A stretch of DNA of 64,000 nucleotides from Gibbula magus. Its lineage: Eukaryota; Mollusca; Gastropoda; Trochida; Trochidae. Location: the NCBI GenBank assembly GCA_936450465.1, contig OW388291.1, forward strand, positions 78,649,936 to 78,713,935, read 5' to 3'. Under the pieces are notes generated by a model that saw nothing but the letters and a program-made list of their open reading frames with translations, was not told the DNA's origin and did not search any database. This document shows positions 28,401 to 40,400 of this stretch, piece after piece. The position numbers and the translations under genes are program-made. Each line of letters opens with the position of its first letter. Position 1 is the stretch's first letter.

Positions 28401-31400
28401 GCTTATTAAGATGACGAACATACAAACACAAGACAACAAAAAGTTCCACTTACCCCGCCGAAGGGATGCAGCTCCACTCCAAGTTCTTCATCCTCATCAC
28501 GACTTCTCGACGCTTTAGACTTCTTGTCACCCTGATCCGTCTTATCAGACTTGGAGTCGGTCGGGAGATCCTCCATTTCAACCTGGTGGTATACAGCAGG
28601 TGAGGGTGAGTTGAGGTGATTAAAAATTTTGGGTTAAGGTCGCTTTGAAGAGTATTCCACTTATATTAAGGCTGCTAGTATGATTACAGGGAGAAAGTCT
28701 GCAACACCATTGTGGCTCTACATTGCAGTGAAACCTGCAAGGATCAGTAGGAACTAGTGAACCATGAGTGGTTCTTCGCTGATATTCAGCGTAGCATTCG
28801 TCCAAACCTTGCTGCATATATAGAGATTATTACCCGAGGAAGTGTGTCATATGACTCTTACGAAACGAGTGTGAATTTTTGTATTGCCCGAGCGAGAGCG
28901 AGGGTTATACACAAATTCGCACGAGTTTCATAAAAGTCATATGACACACTTTCGAGTGGAATTATTTCTTTATTACCCGTTCTACTCCATGTGTTTCCCA
29001 TAAAGAAAGTCAGAAAGTGGCCCACTTCTCAAGCAACAGTGACGTCACGAACAATCGTTTGATGACGTCACAGAAGACAGAATACGGGAAGCCGCGGTGA
29101 AACAATCGTTGCTTGGCAACTGTGATATGTGCACGTGTGCTCATATCAATAATATTAACTCGGTTATTTTCAACCATATGGGTAATAAAGAATAGTTCTC
29201 TACATCAGACAAAGTTGCCGAAGCCCCTTGCAGGAATCAAACCCCATACCTCTTGATCCAGACAGAACGTGCTAAGGACTGCGCTATCCAGCCCCCTGGT
29301 ATTCAGTAAATTGATCACCAATATCATATTTTGAAGGATGATGACGAGTCAGGTATACAGTGTCCAGCATTAAATAAGTGGAGCAAGTATGATGTCACTA
29401 AAACCAGAGACAGAGGACAAATGATTTGAGGGTATTGTATCTTTATTTTCTTTACTACTATATCTTGTATAATTAAATATGCAAACTGCTACAAGTTACA
29501 AGAGAGAGATTGAGAGAATACGTTGTTCCTCTGTTTCCACAACATTTTTTGGTTCAATTAAAAACATTTAACAGATGATTAGTTGACCAGCTTGTCTGAT
29601 GATTTGATACCTAAATAATCTTATTTATCAGTGAAGCACAGTTCAAAGTGAACTTCCAAAGTGTCAACACAATGCAAATACCAAAGTTTCTTTAGGTTCT
29701 TTACTAAGAACTGAAAATTATAGATATTATATAGACTTCCATGTGTCTTGATTCCTATGAACAACGTAATCATGGATATAACTTCCTACTTTTAACCGGT
29801 TGTGACTTCATGATGACATTGCATGGCTAGGAAAATTGGCAGAAGGAAGTATTGACCTAAGAACAGAAAATATTATTTTTGGTTTTAAAGGAAGAAATAA
29901 TAATCCACTTAATACCATTTGTTTATTGGTGAAACAAAACATATATAATACTAGTAGAAAGGGAAAAATAAAAATTTTTGGGTGTATTCAAAATGAAGTA
30001 TTGAAATATTACCAGGCTGTAAATTTATTGCCTTTACAAACAATACCCAGCCTAAATTCTTTGCCTTTTGGTCATCTCTCCACACATTATTTGTAGATTT
30101 ATTAGAAGAGTGATTATAAACCTTTGTAGTCCAGTATTTGTGAGCCTCGCATGAATTAGATACAGCTGTACCTGCAATAACCTGTGGGAACCTTTGTTTA
30201 TATTGTATAAGAACAATCTTGTGTGTATACAACATATTTTCTGTTCATACTTATGTACATTGTAACAACTGATTGGGATATAAAAAAATAAATTAAAAAA
30301 AATTAAAAAATGATGACATTGAATCCGGAAATTGAAATTTTAAAAAGATACTGTAAAAGAGAAAGTTCTGAGATGTGCCAAAATTTGGAGAAAGTAGAAC
30401 CAGCAACTGTGCATTACAGAATTTACCATGCAATGCAGAAATAAACCACGATTACATGCTTGTATTACTTAAGTTTACATGGGTTTATAATAAGATTGAT
30501 GAAGTCATATTCCTAGCACCCCTGTCTTTTATTAATTTTTATAATTTAAAGGGTTAAGAATACAGCCTCTCACCTCCTGAATGGAGTCCTCCTGTAGCAG
30601 CCATCTGATGTCCAGCAACAGGAAGTGGGGAGGAGTTGTCTCCCATGCCTTCTGCATCTGTCAAACAATTTACAGACTTAATTAGCACCCTTTCTTTATA
30701 AACATTTGAAATTAGAACATAAACCTAATGATTTTTAAAGCTATTGGCTCTTTGAGTTTTTCAAATAATACATTTATGTTTATCAACTCAAATGTACCAC
30801 TGCTGGTACTTGCTGTATAAAGATATATAGATACATATGCAAAGAGTTCACAAAACTTGTCAAAAATACAATCTATCACACTAATTGCAAGTTTTCTTTG
30901 TAAAAAAAACATGATGATTCAAATGAAGATTATTTTTCAATTTATTAGCTCAATATCAATATTATTGCCATTTAGGCATTACAACAAATGTATATTATTT
31001 CCAAAGATTTCTGAAAGATAACAGGCATTTTTTTTTATCTTGAAGGAGGAAAATATTTACCTTCTCAATATCGGAGAGTTTAAACTTGTGAGTGTTCCTC
31101 TTAGAGCAGGTGTTCACATCAGCTTGTACCTGGGCTATGTACACCTGCAACACAATATATTGTGGTTAGATTTGTTGAAATGCGAACCAATTGGTCAATG
31201 CCTTGCCGTTAGTATACCATATATAGAAACTATTGAACATTACATGAGCAGTGGACTCAATGGGTTCATCAAATTAACATGCAATTTTTTTCAAGGAGGG
31301 TGGAGGTGGGGACAGGTTTCAAACCTCAATGTCTTTTATTCAAAGTCTTTGACATTGTAGTTAAACCTGACTTAAAAGTGAGTTTTTATAGGCTGAATAT

Positions 31401-34400
31401 TTTCTTCTAATGAATTAAAATATTCATACTAACCTGAAAGCCTTTAGACTTTGCATAGCTCCAGAAGTCTTCGTAATGTTTAACTTTGGCATTGACGGCA
31501 TCCACGATGATGAAAGGAAAGAAGCCATTGTCGATAGTCTTCTTGAAGGACTTGAGCAAGTTGGCCCGGTATGCGGACTCCATCTCAGACTCGTACTCAT
31601 ATTCAAGAACCTGGTGGAAAAAAGGAAGATCATGACTCATTTTAAAATTACATTAATGTACATTATAACAAACATATACTGTTAACGACCATCTTATTTT
31701 GTGAAAGTTCAATATGAAAATGAAGGAGCTTAATTCAGTCTAATTAGTATTTTGTAATAATATGCATGATTTTAATAATCCATTTTAGTAATGTTATATA
31801 CATTTACATTGTTCCATTTAAAGCAATTCATTCTGTGGATTCTTGTTTTCACCCATACCTTCTTTGTAATCATCTTGCCAGTTTCCGCATCCTTCTCTTT
31901 TTTCTCCGTCTCCACCATGAAGTAGTCGTCAAGACACAACATCCTCGGTGCACTGCCGCCATTAGCTAGCTCCTTGTCCTACAATAGAATCATGTAAGGA
32001 AACATTGTAAATGAAGTAATAACCCTGGTATGTCTAGTTTAAGTCTTGATCATAAGTAATATTTCTAGTAAGTCAGTGATTAAGAATTTTGTTACCACAA
32101 CAATCAACTTGGCAGGTGTATATTCACTACAAAGGCAAAAATAACACATGTTATAATGACATGACCTCGTAAGTAATGCTATGGTGTCAAATGTCTACAA
32201 TGACAACGCCAGGCAGCCAACCAATGTTTGCATGTAGACTTTTGGTATAATTTCTTAAATTTTGGTAGTAAACTGAACATATTTGTACCACTATCATCCT
32301 ATGTTCTCTACCACGTGTGCTGAAATATCATACATCCCTCACTCTACCAATGAAAATATTATGGCACTCATGTTGCAAAAGAATGGCTAATCATTTAATA
32401 TCTATTCATCCAAGATGCTTGTCCTACTGCAGATGACTCATTTGGAGTTTATACTCGCATATTTCATTTACATCATAGGGCTTGAATAGTGTTAACTGTT
32501 TGAGAGGCAATCCAGAAGAGAAAACAAGGATATTTATGGATGATCAACTTCTTTATTTAACAATGGCGACATTTCAGCAAAGATTCCTTTCCCGTTATCA
32601 AGCATTGAATACCAAAGTGACACCATTGTTGAATAAAGAAGTTGATCATGCATAAATATCCTTGTCTTCTCTAAGAATCATGTTCATCTCTTACCCTGAT
32701 AAGTTTACTGACGTAGGTTTTTCCACTTCCTGGCAGGCCTCTCAACACGATGACGATTTGCGGTGGACGTGATTTACGACCAGGAGCACACAAGAGGTCC
32801 TCTACCTTGGCAGTCTCAACTTTGGGTTGGAATATGCTGCGGGACTCCTGGGGCGAATTTCGGTAATCTCTGGAGTAGAAGCTAAAAGTGAGCACAGCTC
32901 ACAGTGACAAGTATCAAACAGACACTACACTACCACCGGGTTAGTACATGCAGTGCCGCAGTGCCGCTCAAGGGAGGTAACTCATCCTTAAGGAGGTTAT
33001 TCATCTGCTTGAAGAACAACATCTAGTGCTCTGGAAATCTGTGTTCTGCCTCTTCGTGCAATTGTTTTGTTTGAATTTTGTTGTATAGTTCATTGACAGT
33101 TGACTAACACATACATTGTGGTGAGTAAAACAAGGTTAAGTTTATTATTTAATATTTAATATGTATTCCAAATATATGCATACAGAGAACGTTGTTTCAT
33201 GATGACATATTCATGAACATACTCAGAAAGCTATATAATGATATAATGATTTACTTACTCTTTTTCTTCACCTCTGTATCGTCCCCTGTCTCTGTCCCGA
33301 TCTCGTATATCACGGTCCCGGTCTCGATCTCTGACATCTCTATCTCTATCCCGATCTCTTTCTCGATCACGGTCCCGATCCCTGTCACGATCTCTATCAC
33401 GGAATCTGTCTCTGTCTCGTTCTCTATCTCTATCTCGATCCCGGTCTCTCTCTCGGTCTCTATCCCTGTCTCTCTCTCGGTCCCTCTCTCTATCCATGTC
33501 TCTATCCCGATCTAGATCATATCTGTCTGCACTTCCTCTATCACCTCGACCATACATATCGTAATCTTAAACATAGAAACAACATCATAATGATAACCAG
33601 ATTGTTTCTCAAGGACCATCATTTTAAAGCAAAACACAAATTAGTTGAGAATAGATTTTTCAAATACATTACCCCTAGTATTTATACATGAACTTAACCA
33701 AAATAAACTAAAACTTTTCTCATCTCAACTGCAGCTAATGCTTACTACACTATCTCTATGATAAGGAGAAAACAGAGTATAGTAAGTGTAAGAAGACCTC
33801 ACCACGAGAGCTGCTGCTCCTCTCTGTCATAGGGGAGTCTGTCTGACCCTCCACCACACTCCGTCCATGTCCGTAGTCTATAACTGCAGGAGGCTGGTAC
33901 GAGGCTGGAGCTGCTTCCGGGGCTGGGGAGTCTTCTGTTTTTAAAACAAAACACCACATTTTGTCAATGCTTATTTTGCAATTGCAATCAATGAATTGTT
34001 CATTTTAATGTAAGAACCATTTTTTCACAATGGAATCATTAAAACAATTTTGTTTCTAATGTTGGCTTGTTTTCAAGAACATTTTGCCTTCATTATATTA
34101 TCTACCTTGTTGAAGTTGATTATTTAGAAAAGAAATTAAAATACTTGAGCATGGTAAACAATGTCATCCATAATATGAGAGAGAATTCTTACCTTTTGCC
34201 CCAGAAACCTGTTTGTGCCCGTAGTCTATAGTTTCAGATGGCAAGACGGGAGCCCTCTCAACCCCAGAGTATCTGTCGTCCAGATACCGGTCTGCTGGCG
34301 GATACGCTGGCTTCTCAGGCTCAGGATAGCGGGCCCTGTACGGGTCTCGGAAGTATGGATCATCATACCTGCAGGGAACAGTCAACACTTCCAACATGAA

Positions 34401-37400
34401 GAGCTTTGGTGAATATGGTTCCCTTCCACCAGAAACGATTCAAATTTAAATTTTAGACCTCTCTGTCTCAACAAATGAACAAAGTTTGTTTGGAGACGAA
34501 GAGAAATTATTTCTTGATAACTCAAACCAAATCAATAATCCATGAAATATGATGAATATTGATTTGATACAAGAATTAAAGTGTTAACTTTCCATCTTGT
34601 AAAAAGACAATTTCATCAATATTTATGATCAAGAGCTGTCTTCTGACACATCAAAGTTCAAAGTATGCAGTTCACAATCAGAAGTAAATAAATCAAAAGA
34701 AAAAGTAAATACAACAAATCTATGGTGTTAAACCTCTAGAGGACCCACCTGTCCCTTTCTCTGTCTCTGTATGCATCAGGGTAGGGGTAACGGTCGTACG
34801 GGAGGGGAGGGGGAGGTGGGTACTCTCGACTCTCTGGTCGGTCCCAGTATGGGTCTCTCCGGTCATAATATGGATCTCTGGGAGGGAAAGGATCATCTGG
34901 ATGTGGAGGTGGGATGCGAGGTGGGTAGTCTCTATCGTAATCCTGTTATAAAAGAGAGTAGATTCTTAAAGCATTTCAATTATAATGAAAAAGTATAAGA
35001 TCAGTTTTAAATCAATCAACTTTAAAATATTTCAGCTCTCTTTCAAGTATTGATTTGAATTAGTGCCACATGCTGGTTAACACTCATGTCCATAACCTCC
35101 TTCAGTGAGCATACATTGAAACAACATGATGACCTTCTGTTAAAAATAATACAACATTTCAAAGTAAGTAAAGAGAGCTTTCATGCAAATATGAACTTTT
35201 ATTATATGTCAAATAAGAAGTAAAATCAAATTTACATCATAGGGATACCGGTCATCATAGGGTGGGTATGCACCTCCCTCTTCATCATGATGTCCAAAGC
35301 CCCGGTCCCTCCCTCTTCCTCCACGACCACGCCCCATGGGTCCCCCTCCACGTGGGCCACGCCCCCTAGGTCCGCCACGCCCACCTGCAGGCTGCCAGTA
35401 GTCATCTCCTTCACCCTGTCAACAAGGAAGTGAAAGTATTTGTTTACATCGTGAGTATTGGTACTTGAGATCATATTAATTTTATTATAACTGAAGTCAA
35501 TAAAAGGGAATTACAGACAAACATATTTATGTTCACAACTACTAGGATCGACAAAGAAAATTTCACACAAAATTTCCAAAATTGAACACAAATATCCTCT
35601 TTCTTCAATTATTCATGACAATAACTTAGTCATATTCCCAATATATATCATGTGTTGTTTGTATGTGAACGATATGCAAACCTCAGAAATAAGTATTTGG
35701 GTAATGTAAACCATAGAAATGTTTGTGCTCTTGTTTCTTCATCACAAATTAAATTGATAAAATCTGTTGCAATCTATATGAAACATGTATTTGCATTTAA
35801 AAAATGATTATGAACATTTCTGTCACATGACGTGTTTATGTGGTCACATTCAATTGTAGTCTGGCCACATGGCCGAAATACTGAATAAACTGATTTGAAT
35901 TGATTGATCATATTCCAAAGGAAAACAATAAACATCTAAGACACAATCCCTTAACTTAGTTACCAAAGGTGTTTCTTCATCATCCTTTTGACAGGAGACA
36001 AGTCGACTCTGAGGATCCTCCATGTCATTATTTTTTCCATTCTTATCATCCTTGTCCCCGAGGTCCCCAGAAGGAAAAAGTGGTTTGTCCTGTTTGGATG
36101 GGTCCGGCTGACCTGCTGGTCTGTTTGAGTCCTCATCATGGGTATCAGGTGCTTGTCCTCTGGGAAACTGACTTCGAGGACCCCCTGACTGACCAGGGCC
36201 ATGGAACCTTGGGCCTCCTGGCCCTCTGGGTCCTCCTGGGCCTCCTTGACTTCCAGGTCCGCGTGGGCCTCCTGGGCCAGTAGCTCTCGGACCCCCTGGA
36301 CCTCCAGGTCCGTGTGGGCCTCCTGGGCCAGTAGCTCTGGGACCCCCTGGACCTCCAGGTCCGTGTGGGCCTCCTGGGCCTCCTAGGCCTCCTGGGCCAG
36401 TAGCTCTCGGACCCCCTAGACCTCCAGGGCCAGGTCCTCTTGGGCCGCGAGGTCCCATCTGACCTGGGGCCATGCCTCTCATTCCTCCTTGAGGTCGTGG
36501 ACCTGAAAAAGAGTAGAAGGTTTCAGGATTGTAGTTAGGTCATACTGGGATATAAATCTAAACTATTTTGACAAAAGTAGAATCTGTGTGGTTACATTAT
36601 GCTACTTCTATTGTTACATAATCATTATTGTAATTTAATCACTGTTGTGCATGCATACCTCTTGGTCCACCTTGAACTTGACCTGGAGCTGGACCTCTAG
36701 GTCCAGATTGACCTTCACCTGGTGTCTGACCCCTGGGTCCTTGACCTCTTGGCCCTTGACCTCTTGGCCCACCAAACTGGCCAGGAGCCTGACCTCTTGG
36801 TCCACCAAATTGACCAGGTGCTTGACCCCTAGGTCCACCCTTCAATCAAACAAAGAATGTGTCTCAACCGAAGAGTTCAAAATTCGAACCAACCTGCAGA
36901 GGTTGCAGATTCTTTGAAGGGATCCTCCTTGGGGTACATATAGCATAAAAATCCTAATTTTTAACTTGATGACAGGTTGTAACTTAATTTTTAAAAATAA
37001 CAGTAAAAATAAGTTCAAAAAACACAAAATAAGTGTTTTCCGAACGTGTGACCACCCTGTGTAGAGCCCCATCCCAGTGCAAACCAAGGGATGTAACTCT
37101 AATCTCGCCACTTATCAATCTAACCAAGTCAGACAGAATAAGGGGAGGTGGGTGGCCGTACCCCAAGGAGGATCCCTTCAAAGAATCTGCAACCTCTGCA
37201 GGTTGGTTCGATTCTTTTTCAGAAGGGATCCTCCTTGGGGTACATATAGCATAAGGCAGACTCCCAAAGAAGACTTAGGATGTGGATTCTGTCTGTACAC
37301 TAAATATCCCTTAAAAGTGCTCTACTCAATCCAATAAAGGTGTCACACTTACCAGATCACGTGACCTCCCGCGCCGAGGGCTGAGGATGGGTGATCCCTT

Positions 37401-40400
37401 GGGGACTAACCAATCGGCTTAATCCGCCTGATTACCGTTATGTAGGCCAAATACCCCCCCCCCCCCCCCTCTTTTTTTTCAAAAGACTATTGGGGATCAA
37501 TAGGAGTAGGTATTAACCCGCTAGGCAGTGCCACCGGGACACCTGCTGCGGGGGATAAAAATGCCCGTCAAACAGTGCAACTGGTTAGGATGAACAACTA
37601 GGTTAGTTTATTAGTCTTCTTAGAAAACTGAACTGAACCAAACTGAACAATAACTCGAAAGCTCAATCAGCTAGAGAGTTTCAACTCTGCCCACCTGAGA
37701 GAACCGACTGACCAAACCGAGCGCGCTCCCTAGAGTGCCTATCTAGTTGGTAGTGTCGAATGAACGTGCTCGGCCGGCTCCAGATAGCGGCGGAGCAGAT
37801 CTCTTCGATGGGCAGAGCCGCCGCGAACGCCTTAGACGTCGCAACCGCTCTAACCGAGTGAGCTTTCAACTGACCTGGGGCTTCTAAGCCCTTGTGAACG
37901 TAGCCCATGACAATCGCAGACACTATCCACCTGGATATTGACTGCTTAGATGCCGGCAAACCAGGCTTGGTGCCTCCGTAACAGCAGAAAAGTTGCTGGT
38001 CCTTACGGATAGCCCTGGTGCGCTTGATATAGACCTTGAGAACCCTGCGCACATCCAAAATGTGAGCATGGTTCCCCATAGACCCCGAAGAGGCCGGCTG
38101 CATAAGAGTCGGCAGTTCGATAGGAGCCGTCACATGGAACGAATGGTCGACCTTGGGACGATAGCTGTCGGGCAGCCTGATACTGACTCTGTCTTTGTGA
38201 AAGACAGTCAGTTCGGGATCAGCAGACATCGCATGGATATCGCCTACCCGCCTGCCCGACGCCAATGCCACCAAAAAAGCGGTCTTCCACGTCAAAAGCT
38301 GCAATGACAGTGCGTTCAAATCTTTGAACCCCGGACCTGAGAGCCAATCCAAAACAATTGAAAGGTCCCAAGTGGGGCTGATACGCCGGAGAACCGGACG
38401 TATCCTGTCCACACCTGCTAAGAAACGCTGTACCAGTGGATGCGATCCCAAAAGAGCACCGTCCACCGGTATGTGGAAAGCAGAAATAGCCGTAGAGTAT
38501 CCCCTGACGGTCGATGCGGCTAAGCCAGCATCTAACCTGGACTGGAGGAACTCCAAAACAGCGACTAGATCTGTAGAAAAGGGATCGAGAAGCCCTCTAT
38601 CGCCACACCAGCGCGCATAACAGGCCCATCGATCTTCATATTGAAGGTTTGTCGAATCCCTCCTCGAAGCCAGTATTGTGTCTGCAACTCGTGCAGGAAT
38701 ACCGCTCTCCTGGAGGCGATTCCGGACAGTGGCCAAGCCACCCACTGAATCCTGGGATTCGGGTGTGGTGCCCCTTCCTGAAATAGTATGTCTCGTCTCG
38801 AGGGTAACAGTACAGGAGGCTGCACGAGAAACCTGAGAACGGACGGGAACCAGCTCTGAGCCGTCCAAAGTGGCGCCACAAGCACTAGGAGGCGAGCTGG
38901 TTGATTGGTCAACTGAGAAAGAACCCTGGGGATCAGAGGTACCGGAGGGAACGCCCACAGTACTCTGTCCGACCAGTCGATCGCGCAGGCGTCTCTGGCT
39001 AGAGCCCTTGGATCTGGTATTCTGGAGCAGAACACAGGTATCTGATTCGTCATCCCTGACGCAAACAGATCCACCTGGAACGACCCGAACAACAGGGAGA
39101 TAGTTCCGAATATCCCCCGGTCGAGCATCCACTCGTGAGGTGTTAGGATGCGCCGAGACAAAGCGTCCGCACGGACGTTGTCCACTCCCGGGAGATAAAC
39201 AGGAACCACCTGAATGCTGAACTGGTCGCACCACAGTAGGAACTGCCACGACTCCTGAAGGAGAGATGGAGACACTGTGCCGCCCTGTTTCAGAATGTAG
39301 GATATGGCTGTCTGGTTGTCCATTTCTAGACGAACCACAAGCCCCCTGATCCGCTCCTTGAAGCACTCGAACACACGTCGAACTGCTCTGAGCTCTAGCA
39401 CGTTGATGTGCAATTTCGACTCCTCCTGTGACCAAAGGCCCGAGGCTGTCAGGTCGTCCAGGACCCCCCCCCCAGCCTGATAGGGAGGCGTCTGTCTGGA
39501 TGGTGACCGAAGGCGTTGGAAGCTCTAGCGGAAGACCCTTGAGAAGGTTGCTCTCGACAACCCACCACCGAAGGTGCTCGAGCACCCAAACCGGCGTGGT
39601 TAGAACCTTCTCGAAGCTGTCCGAGTGTGACCACATTCATGCCAGCGCTTGCTGAACCGGTCTCATACTCAAGCGAGCTCTCCAAACCACGTCTACTGTC
39701 GCCGCCATGTGACCCAACAACTGCAGCCAAGTCCTGGCTGTGTGGGTCGGCGATTGAAGGAACAAGTGGACTGCCCCGATCACTCTGGACACCCGATCCG
39801 GGGCCAGGGACACGGAACCGGAGGCCGTATCGAACCTTGCGCCCAGGAAGACCAGGTCCTGCCTGGGCGCTATGTCTGACTTCTTCAGGTTGATGATCCA
39901 ACCCAGCTTGAGCAAGATGTCTAACACCTGCTGGGTGGCCTCCTGATTTAGTTCTCGAGACAAGGCTCTGATCAGCCAGTCGTCCAGGTACGGATGACAA
40001 CACCTGCCCTGCGACCTGGCGGCCTGTGCCGGCACCAACATCAACTTGGTGAATACCCTCGGAGCAGTCGAAATGCCGAAGGGTAACACCCGGAATTGGT
40101 AGCACGTCCCGTCGAAAGAGAACCGAAGAAACTCCTTGAAGTCGGGGTGCATTGGAACATGGAGATAAGCATCTTTGAGATCTATTGACGACAGCCAATC
40201 TCCCGTCTCTACTGACGCTATGACCGATCTCAAGGTTTCAATCTTGAACGTTGGAACCTGTAGACTGCGATTCAAATATTTCAGATTGAGAATCGGTCTG
40301 AACCCTCCGTCCTTCTTGGGCACCAGGAAGTAGGTCGAATAATAACCGCTCTCTTCCTGACCCTTCGGAACTACCTCGATGGCTGCTTTGTCTATTAAAG

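Noticed and set aside
33192..33515. Plus-strand 107-codon frame rich in Ser/Ile/Pro/Val repeats
   Set aside because: It is the shadow of the Arg-Asp tract of YLPM1 exon 13, whose splice sites and phase are confirmed.
39449..40198. 249-codon minus-strand frame over the DIRS RT
   Set aside because: Wrong register relative to the RT motifs; Ser/Gly/Arg-rich shadow composition.
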